From the NCBI GenBank assembly GCA_973895155.1, contig OZ316891.1:5270001-5334000 (forward strand): a stretch of 64,000 bases of DNA. Reading direction: 5' to 3'. Each line of letters starts with the position of its first letter. Position 1 is the stretch's first letter. This document shows positions 1 through 9,862 of this stretch, piece by piece. Source of the stretch: Marsupella aquatica (lineage: Eukaryota; Marchantiophyta). Both the position numbers and the translations under genes were made by a program. Below the pieces are notes generated by a model, which saw only the letters and a list, made by a program, of their open reading frames with translations, ran no database searches and was not told where the DNA came from.

Positions 1-156
1 ACTGGAGAAGGAGAATCAAGGTTATCACAAGAAAGTGACCAAATAGAATTACTAGTATGTCACTGCAAGGACTACTCCACATCGAGTGAAAGAATGTATA
101 GAGCAACAGCGACTGGCCAGCCGGACACGGGCTAGTACTATGGAAATTCCACTTAC

Positions 157-1584
157 ACGACTTGATCATGATTCCAGAGCACAGTGTAAGTGTGGAATTT
201 CTCAGTTGGGTCGAACCAGAGGGCAATTCTCTCCTCCCGTCCACCCTCTCCGTTCGCATAAATATTCGTTTGCAAGATGATAGGCTCCCCGGATTTGTTT
301 CCAAGAAACTCAAAGTCGAACTCGTCGTGATTCTCGGTCATTGAATGCATCTGCGCGGCAAAAACAAACCTCGCCTACTCAGTCAGCCGCAGCCCAGAGT
401 ACATCATATGACTGGAAAATGCGTGCACGCTACATACCACTCAGTTGGGTTACCACCCAATCTTGCCATACAGCCTCTTCACTTCTTGGGGCGCACTGTA
501 CTGATGTAAATATACGCGGACACTAAACAGCAGGGAGGAAGACGGAGGGCAGAACGGCAAAGGACAATGCAGAAACCTTCAGCTCTGTTTGCAAGAGATG
601 GCAAAAGACTTGGGTCATATATGCAACACGGTGATCTCTAATTAAAGAGTTGCTTCAGAGGACGACAAGAAACAGCCACAAGCGAATCGCAGCGCACCCA
701 TATATCAGTCTGCCTATACGGAAAACAAAATGCCGCCGCGCGTGTAATGAATTTTGACAATGTTGCATTACATTACTTACATAGAAGCAGACGACCACAC
801 CTGCGGAGTCACCGGGCACCAGTTTCACTTTCAAGCTGAGCTGGCCAAACAAGAATGGGTCTTTCGACTGGAATCCGGACCCTGAATCCATGACATGGAA
901 TTGAGCTGAACCTGTCAGTCTCGTGCATTTCCAGCAGTCGCTGAGTAATCGGAGCGCATTGATCGACCGACCTTCGACGATCGAGTTAATGTTTCTTTTC
1001 AATAATCACATGGCATTCCCGTCAAGGTAGGAAATGTGCAACCGCGAGCAAACCCGCTTCTCGAATCAAAACCTACTTCAGCAAAGCTTCGAGCTGTGCC
1101 ATCCAGATAGGCTCCCATCAAGGAGTCTCTTGGGAAATTGCCAGTTCAGAAAAGATATTTTCCCACGGCATTAACGAGGCAATGTAGTGTCTTTGAATCG
1201 TCTCCCAGAAGAGACTCTCCACAACAAAATAATTCGGAACTAAAGGCACAGTTCAAGCAATATCAAAATGCAATTAATTTTATTAGCTTCAGACTCTTCA
1301 CGATTGAAAGGCAGGCAACGTACTACTCAGGAAAAGGCAAAGTAGCGAAAGAGGAGAGGAGTGGAGACGTAAAACAGAGAAACGGTACCAGTCATCTCAG
1401 TCATAGCGAGGCTGACAGCACGGCCATTGAAGGTCCGTTGAATTTGGGTTTCCGAGCCATACAAAACGTTGAATGAATTATCAAACAAAAGCGGCTCCAG
1501 AATCCTAGACGTCGTCAGTGCTTGCGCAGCAGCAGCCACCATCACCAGAAAAGCAGTAACCAAGACTGTCGCCCAACTTGCCAT
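157..1584 (-). CDS. Xyloglucan endotransglucosylase/hydrolase (XTH, GH16), 5' part of gene; 3' exons outside window
   Basis: Exons read on the minus strand are 1584-1389, 911-781 and 350-157, with GT-AG borders (donors GTACCG, GTAAGT, GTAAGT) and phases that join. XTH enzymes cut and rejoin xyloglucan in the cell wall. Exon 1 gives a signal peptide (hydrophobic run [16 protein letters not shown]). Exon 2 carries the family block [14 protein letters not shown] followed by KLVPGDSAG. Exon 3 carries the catalytic motif [11 protein letters not shown] (nucleophile E119, D121, acid/base E123 counted from the start chosen), followed directly by an N-glycosylation sequon N127-K-S, as is usual in XTHs, and then [17 protein letters not shown]. 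The usual motif is HDEIDFEF, so residue 120 is Phe instead of Ile. Two in-frame ATGs lie upstream (1617 and 1605). I chose 1584 because the signal peptide starts there, but 1617 is possible. Exon 3 ends at a donor, and the C-terminal half (about 110 residues in the family) lies beyond the left edge. Confidence 0.9.
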
Positions 1585-1858
1585 TCTTCCTTGCCTGCAG
1601 CTCATTCCCACAACCATCGTTCTTTCTACCCCTCAGGACCCACTGCTCTTTAACAAACAAGCGCAGCAGCCACAGAGACGTACCGCTCCCTCCCTCCCTC
1701 CCTTCGTCGTCGTCAGCTACAGTACTATTGTTCAGTTACAATATTCGAGCTTTTAGAGAGTCAGGTCGAGGAGAACTCCTTCCCTGGCCTATCTCCGTCT
1801 ATTATGCTTTTGTTGGAAAACGATTTAGACCCGTCGTCCATTGAAGGTAGCTCAAGTC

Positions 1859-1861
<3 letters not shown>

Positions 1862-1893
<32 letters not shown>
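1862..1893. repeat. (GA)n microsatellite upstream of XTH
   Basis: An uninterrupted GA run of about 32 bases lies about 280 bp upstream of the XTH start on the opposite strand. A CTCTC-rich stretch follows at about 2,128-2,176. GA/CT tracts are common in plant promoters and 5' leaders; a regulatory role here is only inferred. Confidence 0.85.
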
Positions 1894-1896
<3 letters not shown>

Positions 1897-2335
1897 GCGG
1901 AGGATTGAGGCAGACTGGGCCGTGCTGCTCCTCTTCCTCTTTGCATGCACCTAGTGCTTCGTCTTCACGAGACTCTCGGAAGATTGGAGGAACGATTGAG
2001 TGAACAGGCACAGACTGCACTTTTGCGTGCAGCGCAGCTGGACTGCGGCTGGGTCCCGGAAGTAAACTGCCCACACAATCTATACGACCAATCTCACAGT
2101 CTAATGCAGCAATTTCTCCAATCTGATCACTCCTCTCCTCTCCTCTCCTCTGTCTCCTCTCCTCTTGTCTCTCGCCTCGTCGCCAGCTGCAATCGATGGG
2201 CAAGCCAGCGAAACCAGCCGAGCCCGGCAATGAACGTCAGCCAGCGTGAAGAGCGAAGAAACCTGCCTCGCTTGTGGACCCAGCCAATGTTGCGTCTGAG
2301 TATTTGCACATCAAAATGTGATAATATACATGTAT

Positions 2336-2471
2336 TGTGCCACTCCGTATCAGCATGTTGGACAGGTGATAATAGTACAGTAAGTGTACTAGCCACATAC
2401 CCCTTCCTTGAGGGGTCAACATGTTGTACAAGTGATAATAGTAAGTGTACTAGCCTCATAGTTACCCCTTC
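2336..2471. repeat. Short dispersed repeat, two tandem units beside Copia-1 (third unit at 8414-8482)
   Basis: A unit of about 55-70 bp is marked by the strings GTGCCACTCCGTATCAG, GTACTAGCC and CCCCTTCC. It occurs at 2336-2406 and 2418-2471 and again on the other side of Copia-1 at 8414-8482. Copia-1 evidently inserted into a pre-existing repeat cluster. No coding content is seen. Confidence 0.7.
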
Positions 2472-2563
2472 CCTGAGGGGTCTGAGTAACTAACTGCACA
2501 TCAAAATATAACATCCAAGGTGTACTACATTATTCCATACCATTACATGATAAATATCATTAT

Positions 2564-2712
2564 TGTTGTAACCCGAGTTAACTCTAGCCTAACTAAGGTT
2601 AGACCTACCACAGTTGGTTAAGACTAACCGCCTAACTACCCTACCTGCCTAAGGGACTATATGTATTGGAAGAGGAATGAATAAAGGAGTTAGTTGTTGA
2701 TGAGCTACAACA
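2564..2712 (+). repeat. Copia-1 5' LTR
   Basis: The LTR is 149 bp, begins TGTTGTAACCCG and ends GCTACAACA. Its 7-base ends TGTTGTA/TACAACA are inverted repeats. It is unusually short for a copia LTR. A TATATG string and an AATAAAG string in the second half could be the promoter and polyadenylation signals (inference). Confidence 0.97.
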
Positions 2713-2726
2713 CGTTATCAGCACGA
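2713..2726 (+). other. Copia-1 primer binding site, fits the anticodon arm of tRNA-Ile(AAU)
   Basis: The 14 bases after the LTR, CGTTATCAGCACGA, are not the usual initiator-Met 3'-end complement (TGGTATCAGAGC). They are the reverse complement of the tRNA-Ile(AAU) anticodon arm TCGTGCTAATAACG except for one base. That base (C at 2719) lies opposite position 34, which is inosine in the mature tRNA and pairs with C. The tRNA sequence is recalled, not present in the window. Half-tRNA priming from an anticodon region is known for Drosophila copia. Confidence 0.65.
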
Positions 2727-3027
2727 TGTCTGCAACGAGAATTTTTTTTCAAACAAGCTTCAGAGGGACATTCATGCCAAGGCGATTGATTCAGCACCAT
2801 AGAAACTAATTTTTCGGGCAGTAGATCGATCGGGAGTGGTATAATTTGACCACGATTCCACGGATTGGGATTTGAGGGGGCTGACAATAGAAGAAGCGGA
2901 GGCAGACCCAGGAATTCAACTTGAGAGACAACGACTCAAGAAGGGACATAGCCCCACATCATCACTCAGTCAAGTGCGAACGGATATATTGTTATTATCA
3001 CAGGATCAATTGACCAATTGATAGAAG

Positions 3028-6000
3028 ATGGCTGTACCCACTAACTCCATCGAGAAACTCCTATTTCAACCTCTGAGTATAGACGGCGCAAATTACCTAT
3101 CCTGGACTCTAGATATTGAGGCCCACCTCGCAGCAAAAGAACTCCAAGACACGATCATTACAGATGCGGGAACTACTCTCCCACAAAAGGCGAAGGCCTT
3201 AATACTAATTCGGCACCATCTATGCGAGCCATTGAAGAAACAATACATGAACGAATTCAATCCCCGGCTACTATGGGATGACCTACAATCCCGTTTCGAT
3301 CACATTCGAACTATCTACCTACCCGCAGCTCGCCACGACTGGATCAATCTGCGCGTCCAAGACTACAAGACGGTCGCAGATTATAACAGTGAGCTATTCA
3401 GGATCATCGCACAACTGGCCATCTGCGGCCAACCAATAAACGATGCAGAGCAGATCGAAAAAACACTGTCAACTCTTCATTCTTCAAACCTTATCCTCTC
3501 TACACAATACAGGAATATGGCCTTTACCAAATACTCCGAACTAATTGCGCATATGCTGCTGGCTGAAAAGCACCAGCTCCTACTACTACAAAATTCGCAG
3601 AAACGCCCACCGGGGACCCTCCCGTCCACATCAGCTCCCGAGACCAACTACGCCACACCACAGAGGGGAGAATCAAGAAACTATCGAGGCCGCGCAGGCA
3701 CCAGGGGACGCAGCCCGAATAGGGGTCGAAGCAATAACTTTCAACGAGGCGGCAGAGGGAATTTCCACCGAGGACGCGGCCAAGGCAGATCGAGATACAA
3801 CGGCAGGAGCTCGTGGAACACCTGGACGAGAGAGAACAATAATCAGAATCGCACGAAGTTCAACGAGGACCAGCACAACCAACGAGATATGACCACCAAC
3901 CCCCCTCTCTGTTTTCGCTGTGGAACTAAAGGGCACATTCAGAAACACTGCAGAGCACCTTCACATCTAGTAGCCCTTTATAAGAAAAGCATGAACACAA
4001 ACGCACCTGAAACATATGGCACTTTCATGGACTCCGCTGAGATCCTTCCCGAGATCAACATGATTATAAGGAACCACACAAAGAACCCAAACAATCCTCA
4101 CTCATGTATAGTCGATAGTGGGACCTCACATTCAATTCTGAAAAATAAGGAATACTTTACCCACATAACCCCATCACAGCGAAAGGTCACCACCATAATG
4201 GGCCAACATCAGTTAGAGGAGGGCTACGGACCTGCAACCGTCACATTACCACAAGGCACAGTGATAAAGATACACTCTGCCATATACGCACCCAAAGCCA
4301 CCAGGAACCTCCTAAGTGTTGGAGACATAAGAGCCAATGATCTGCATATCCAAACTGGGACTTCCAACAAACTCGAAGTCCTACATATCACATCCAAGAC
4401 TCCACAGAACAATGGGATCCTGGAAACACTAAAAGCCCATCACCCCGGCTTTTATACTACCAACATACACAGCTTCCATACCGAGCCAGAGAATCAAAAG
4501 CCACAAAACCCCATCACAGAGATCTGGCACAGGAGACTTGGCCACCCGGGCCTTAACATGTTCCAGAGAATCGTTAAACAGACCAAGGGCATACCGCCTA
4601 CAGTACACCCCACATCTATGCTCGGACCATGCCTTGCCTGTTCACAAGGTAAACTGATAATAAGGCCCTCACCAACCCCACCTGGAACCAGAATCCCCAA
4701 CTTTCTGGAACGGATCCACGCAGATGTATGTGGACCGATCGACCCCCCTAGTGGCCCATTCCGCTTTTACCTAGCAGTAATAGATGCCTCAACTAAATGG
4801 TCCCAAATCTCACTCCTATCCACAAGAAATCTAGTTTTCCCTCGCTTACTGGCTCACATCTTGAAACTAAGAGCACAATTCCCGGATAACCAGATCCAGA
4901 CAATCAGAGTGGACAATGCAGGGGAATTTACCTCCAAAACCTTTGAAGACTTTTGCACTGCTACAGGCATAGACGTACAGTACCCCGTCCCCCACGTCCA
5001 CTTCCAAAACGGGACAGCGGAATCGTTGATAAAACGCCTCCAAATAATTGCCAGACCAATACTGATGCAGAGCAACCTCCCCACAACCGCATGGGGACAT
5101 GCCATCCTACACTCTGCCACAATACTCAGTTACAGACCGTCAGCATACAACTCAAGCTCACCACACACTCTGGCACTCGGCACCATCCCCAACATAACTC
5201 ACCTTCGAACCTTTGGCTGCCAAGTAATGGTACCAATACTGGGCCCCAAACGAACCAAAATGGGCCCTCAGCGGCAAGCAGGAATATACATTGGATGTGA
5301 TTCCACATCCATCATTCGATACCTGGAACCCACCACAGCCGACGTTTTTAAGGCCCGATTCAGCGACTGCCACTTCTATGAAACTACATTTCCAAAACTA
5401 CAAACAAGACAGGAAACAGATAGCGACAAATCTCTCACCTGGCAAATCCAATCTGCATTTTGGCAGGATCCTCGAACTAGCCAATCTGACACGGAAGTTA
5501 AAAGAATACTCCACCTCACAAACCTGATAGAACACCTACCAGACTCTTTTGCAGATGCCGCAAAAATAACCCGATCACACATACCGGCAGCAAACACACC
5601 TTCGCGCATACAGATGGACATCCAACCGGCAACTGTAACCTCACCACGAGCAAAGCGGGGACGCCCCCTAGGAGCTACAGACAAACAACCCAGACAAAGG
5701 AAAGCAGCACCTCCAAGAGCTCCATCACCACATTCAGAACTGCCAACCCCTCAGACCACCACACCAGAAGATAACGACGAGATCGCTATCAATTATGGAA
5801 GCACAGGGCACATATGGGACAGAACACACACAACAATAGATGATAAATTCGCGTTCCATATATCCCAACAAATAGACGAAGACTCACATGATCCAAAGAC
5901 AATCCGGGAAGCACAAACCCACTCAGACTGGCCCGAGTGGGAAAAAGCAATTAACCTAGAACTAGACTCCCTTATATCTCGCCATGTCTTCGGCCCCATC

Positions 6001-7638
6001 ACTCCAGCAGCACCAGGCATTCACCTCACAGGCTGCAGATGGACCTTTGTGAAGAAACGGAATGCACAGGGGGAAGTAGTCAGACATAAGGCCCGACTAG
6101 TAGCAAAGGGCTTTACCCAAATCCCGGGCCGTGACTACGACCTCACGTACTCCCCAGTGATGGACGCCATCACTTACCGCTACCTAATCACCTTTTCACA
6201 GTACCACAACTTATCCATGCACCAACTGGACATAGTGACGGCATACTTATATGGGCACCTGGACACAGTTATACACATGGAAGCACCACCCGAGTTGATA
6301 CAACGTGTGGAACACCACTGCCAGGGGGAGCAGACACCCATGAGACTAGATCACACTGAGAAAAGCAAATTCGATCACACCAATGAGGCAGTACTACATA
6401 CAATAGCCAAATCAATTGCACTAAAAGCTTCTTCAAAGCAAATGCTCACCAAGCAAACTCGTTTTGCAGTGCAAGTCCTTCGCTCCATGTATGGCCTGAA
6501 ACAGAGCGGCCTAACTTGGTATAAGAGATTTAAATCTGAAATGTTAACCATGGGATTTAAAAATTCAGATATCACACCTTGCATATTCCTCAAGCAGGAA
6601 GGACGTGAAGTTATAATCATTGCAATATATGTGGATGACCTGAACTTATTCGGGACCAGCCGAATCATGCTGGAAACTATCCAATTACTGAAAAAGGCAT
6701 TTGAGGTGCGAGACTTGGGACAGACTACTTTCTGCCTCGGCCTACAATTCGAACATCTGCCAAATGGAATCCTACTGCACCAATCTACTTATACAAGAAA
6801 AATACTGAAGCAATTCAATATGCATCAGTCCAAACCAGTCAAATCCCCAATGGACATTCGCTCATTGGATATGGACAAGGACATTTTCCGGAAGAGGAAC
6901 GAGAACGAGCCACTACTTGGCTCAGACAAACCATACCTATCTGCAATAGGGGTCCTGATGTTCCTCGCTAACCAGACAAGACCCGATCTGGCATTCTCAG
7001 TGAACCTACTGGCACGCCATAGCGCAACGCCAACCATAAGACACTGGAACGACATTAAAAGAATCTTCAGATACTTAAGAGGCACGACAGACCTCGGCTT
7101 ATTCTACCCCAAGCATGATACTTACTTACTTACCGGGTACGCGGATGCAGGATACCTGTCGGACCCCGCAGATGCGAAATCACAGACAGGGTATGTGTTC
7201 CTGATGGGCAATACGGCCATCTCATGGAGGAGCAACAAGCAAACATTGACCACAACCTCGTCAAACCACTCCGAAATAATCGCATTATACGAGGCGAGCC
7301 GGGAATGCATATGGCTACGCAATGTGATCAACCACATACACGAAAACACAGGCATACCGAGATTGACCACACCCACACAACTCTATGAAGACAATAGACC
7401 GTGTGTCGATCAAATCCAAGCAGGGTTCATCAAGGGAGACAGAACGAAACACATTGCACCTAAGTTTTTCTTTACTCACGAGCAGCAGAACAAAAGCATC
7501 GCAGTTCAGTGGATCTCTAGCGAATCCAACTCTGCAGACATGTTTACGAAAGCACTCCCACCGAATCTACACAACCGGCATACACACTCGATAGGGATGC
7601 GAAGCCTATCTCAACTGCAGACCGGATCGAATCAATAA
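3028..7638 (+). CDS. Copia-1 gag-pol polyprotein, 1,536 residues, intact
   Basis: One frame encodes all retrotransposon functions. The gag region (UBN2-like, about residues 1-190) is followed by an Arg/Gly-rich segment (about 215-265) and a CCHC zinc knuckle (C295-C308). The protease has the active-site triad D363-S-G. Integrase shows the HHCC finger (H501, H506, C535, C538) and catalytic D566, D629 and E665, with exactly 35 residues between the last two. Reverse transcriptase has D1068 and the YVDD box (D1203, D1204). RNase H has D1373, E1416 and D1455. All catalytic residues looked for are present. Compared with typical copia RT there is an extra stretch of roughly 50-60 residues before the SMYGLKQ motif. 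The ATG at 3028 precedes a typical gag start and lies 315 bp after the 5' LTR. Confidence 0.96.
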   Translation: MAVPTNSIEKLLFQPLSIDGANYLSWTLDIEAHLAAKELQDTIITDAGTTLPQKAKALILIRHHLCEPLKKQYMNEFNPRLLWDDLQSRFDHIRTIYLPAARHDWINLRVQDYKTVADYNSELFRIIAQLAICGQPINDAEQIEKTLSTLHSSNLILSTQYRNMAFTKYSELIAHMLLAEKHQLLLLQNSQKRPPGTLPSTSAPETNYATPQRGESRNYRGRAGTRGRSPNRGRSNNFQRGGRGNFHRGRGQGRSRYNGRSSWNTWTRENNNQNRTKFNEDQHNQRDMTTNPPLCFRCGTKGHIQKHCRAPSHLVALYKKSMNTNAPETYGTFMDSAEILPEINMIIRNHTKNPNNPHSCIVDSGTSHSILKNKEYFTHITPSQRKVTTIMGQHQLEEGYGPATVTLPQGTVIKIHSAIYAPKATRNLLSVGDIRANDLHIQTGTSNKLEVLHITSKTPQNNGILETLKAHHPGFYTTNIHSFHTEPENQKPQNPITEIWHRRLGHPGLNMFQRIVKQTKGIPPTVHPTSMLGPCLACSQGKLIIRPSPTPPGTRIPNFLERIHADVCGPIDPPSGPFRFYLAVIDASTKWSQISLLSTRNLVFPRLLAHILKLRAQFPDNQIQTIRVDNAGEFTSKTFEDFCTATGIDVQYPVPHVHFQNGTAESLIKRLQIIARPILMQSNLPTTAWGHAILHSATILSYRPSAYNSSSPHTLALGTIPNITHLRTFGCQVMVPILGPKRTKMGPQRQAGIYIGCDSTSIIRYLEPTTADVFKARFSDCHFYETTFPKLQTRQETDSDKSLTWQIQSAFWQDPRTSQSDTEVKRILHLTNLIEHLPDSFADAAKITRSHIPAANTPSRIQMDIQPATVTSPRAKRGRPLGATDKQPRQRKAAPPRAPSPHSELPTPQTTTPEDNDEIAINYGSTGHIWDRTHTTIDDKFAFHISQQIDEDSHDPKTIREAQTHSDWPEWEKAINLELDSLISRHVFGPITPAAPGIHLTGCRWTFVKKRNAQGEVVRHKARLVAKGFTQIPGRDYDLTYSPVMDAITYRYLITFSQYHNLSMHQLDIVTAYLYGHLDTVIHMEAPPELIQRVEHHCQGEQTPMRLDHTEKSKFDHTNEAVLHTIAKSIALKASSKQMLTKQTRFAVQVLRSMYGLKQSGLTWYKRFKSEMLTMGFKNSDITPCIFLKQEGREVIIIAIYVDDLNLFGTSRIMLETIQLLKKAFEVRDLGQTTFCLGLQFEHLPNGILLHQSTYTRKILKQFNMHQSKPVKSPMDIRSLDMDKDIFRKRNENEPLLGSDKPYLSAIGVLMFLANQTRPDLAFSVNLLARHSATPTIRHWNDIKRIFRYLRGTTDLGLFYPKHDTYLLTGYADAGYLSDPADAKSQTGYVFLMGNTAISWRSNKQTLTTTSSNHSEIIALYEASRECIWLRNVINHIHENTGIPRLTTPTQLYEDNRPCVDQIQAGFIKGDRTKHIAPKFFFTHEQQNKSIAVQWISSESNSADMFTKALPPNLHNRHTHSIGMRSLSQLQTGSNQ

Positions 7639-8176
7639 ACTCGAGACACAATGATCGGAATGCAGACACGACATCACAGGTACGCCAGGTCACAAAGAAT
7701 CACTCGGTGAAGCACTTAGAACATGGAGGAGCCGCAACAACGAACCTGGGAGAAACAAGAACCAACATCGATTCGACCATCGACAGTGAGAAGCTCAACT
7801 GGCAACCTTCAGGGGGAGATTCGCCCGACCTCCATCTCCGAATCCACTTACAACGTGAAGCAATCGAAAGCGAATCTTCCCCCACTCGAACCGAAGAGCT
7901 CCCTACTCACAAACGAAACAATCGACCACACAATCCGCAAATACATTAGGGCGTTTACACTTCATTCCTATTACCTACACTAGACTTTACAAGTAATTTA
8001 CCACTAACACAACACAATTACACTTACGAATTACATTTTTAAGAAGGAATGGTAACACTCTTTCCCCCCACAAGAAAGGAGGGGGGGTTTTAATGAGGTT
8101 ACATTCCCACCACCTAGAGTAAACTAAATGTGGGTGCAACATTCCTTCCCAAGACCATGTTACACCCAAGGGGGAG
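7639..8176 (+). other. Copia-1 3' untranslated region and polypurine tract
   Basis: About 540 bp between the gag-pol stop and the 3' LTR. Short frames here show no recognisable domain. It includes a G/C homopolymer-rich spot near 8065-8092 and ends in the purine tract AAGGGGGAG that would prime plus-strand synthesis. Confidence 0.8.
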
Positions 8177-8325
8177 TGTTGTAACCCGAGTTAACTCTAG
8201 CCTAACTAAGGTTAGACCTACCACAGTTGGTTAAGACTAACCGCCTAACTACCCTACCTGCCTAAGGGACTATATGTATTGGAAGAGGAATGAATAAAGG
8301 AGTTAGTTGTTGATGAGCTACAACA
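8177..8325 (+). repeat. Copia-1 3' LTR
   Basis: 149 bp, identical as read to the 5' LTR, and followed by the target duplication ATTAT at 8326-8330. Confidence 0.97.
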
Positions 8326-9689
8326 ATTATTTTTTTAAATCAATAAATGTGCACGGTATATTTATTAGCACAATCATTTTGATGTGTGATTATTGACAGG
8401 GTTCCAGCAGTGTATTATGCCACTCCGTATCAGGATGTTGTACAGGTGACAGTAGAGGTGTACTAGCCTCATACCCCTTCCAAGCTATCACAGTTTTTTG
8501 AATCTCATTAGGCACACTGTCACTATTTTAGGAAAAAATCTACAGTAGTTTCTAATGCACTACCCCGGACGAAGAATGAAGGGTACATGATCACTGCTGT
8601 TAATTAAGAGAAAGAAATGTCTGACCATAAATTCTTGCAATGGTACAGGTTGACTCATGAAATTGTTCAATTAGTGGGCCAGGCAGAGTTATGAACTCAA
8701 GGATGTTTCATTCTCTAAATTTATTGTCTCATTCTGGTGGTCTCTTCTAGTTCGGCACAACTGCTGCTGATTTTGAGGGAAGCACATCCCAATGAAAGAC
8801 AATCTGGCAGTTTCAGTCCCTATTCAAATCCTGAGTGTTGAGAGATGACTGGGTCTGAGTTAGGCCTCAAACATAGCAGGTGATTGGGATTGGGGTAACC
8901 TCCATATAGTGAGACCTCCAAGATTGTTTCAATTGGCAGAGGCTTCTAAACATTTATCTACACAATCAAATCATATTTTAATTATAATTTCCATGTAAAG
9001 ATAGAGCAAAATTCTCTAAAAGCAAGCCTTTCTCCTTCCTAGGCTGTCTTCTGGTGTTTTTTGGCCGCCATGGGATGTTTTGGTGTTGTGGCGCTTGGTT
9101 GACTTGACTTTGTCTTGGCTCTTTGAGTTTTTTCCTCACTGCCCCTCTGGTTTTTTTATAGTAGATTTTTGAATTTTATTTGGCACTCTATCTCTTTAGG
9201 AAAATAAAAAACCAGGGAAATGTGAACACCAAATGAAAGAAATTGTTTAAAGGGCTCCCCCACAACCCAATCATCTCCCACACTGGACATATTAATGGAT
9301 ATATTATCTCGATTAGAATATGTGACTCCAATCCAACATTCAAGCCAGGTATTTCTTGAGTTGTTCCCATGCAACCAAGGCTTTGATTTTAGATGTTCCT
9401 AAAGGCAACCGGCCAGAAATGCAAATCATCTTCATTGACTGGGCAGGGAGAAACTCTAAGAAACATTTAGAGTTAGAACAATTGTTATAGACAGCTGCCT
9501 TGTCACAATCGGATTCTTTTTACAGGGCCCTAGATTGTTAGGCTGATGCCTTTTAAGTACTGTACTTGGTACCAACCAATGCAACAGAACTTACAACCGT
9601 ATCCATAAACCTAACCTTGTTACTTTGATGACCTACCATATCCATAAACTAAACGGCTTTGTTGACAGAGGTATAGTAACTTGAGGTAT

Positions 9690-9862
9690 TTGTTTGATCG
9701 ACCCCCAAAATGAAACTTGTTACTTGATCCCCCCCTTGAGGTCTATCAACGGTCCAGATCTGAGATGGAAAGGTCCATCAATGGTCCAGATTGCAAAAAA
9801 GTATCGAGGGGGTTGATTAAGCGAACTTTTTCCTGAAGGGGTCTACTAAGCATATCTCTCAT
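9690..9862. repeat. Dispersed repeat, second copy at about 23,036-23,222
   Basis: Both copies share GGTCTATCAACGGTCCAGAT, the phrase AAAGGTCCATCAAT and an end GTTCTACTAAGCATA or GTCTACTAAGCATA, with a TTGATT...GCAAACTTTTTCC block between them. No clear terminal repeats were found, so the class is unknown. Confidence 0.65.

Larger units (their letters stand above)
2564..8325 (+). mobile_element. Copia-1: complete Ty1/copia LTR retrotransposon
   Basis: The element is bounded by two 149-bp LTRs (TG...CA ends) that are identical as read. A 5-bp target duplication ATTAT lies at 2559-2563 and 8326-8330. It has a primer binding site directly after the 5' LTR (2713), one long gag-pol frame (3028-7638), about 540 bp of 3' untranslated sequence, and a purine tract (AAGGGGGAG) directly before the 3' LTR. 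The order protease, integrase, reverse transcriptase, RNase H is the copia order. Identical LTRs and an intact frame imply a recent insertion. Whether it is mobile cannot be told from sequence. Confidence 0.97.

Noticed and set aside
1945-2493. 182-residue frame upstream of XTH
   Set aside because: Low-complexity CT-rich sequence and no domain; it is the likely promoter/leader of XTH on the other strand.
8890-8926. Sequence resembling one end of the 295-bp MITE (CCATATAGTGAGACCTCCAAG)
   Set aside because: Only one end is recognisable over about 35 bp, too little to call an element.
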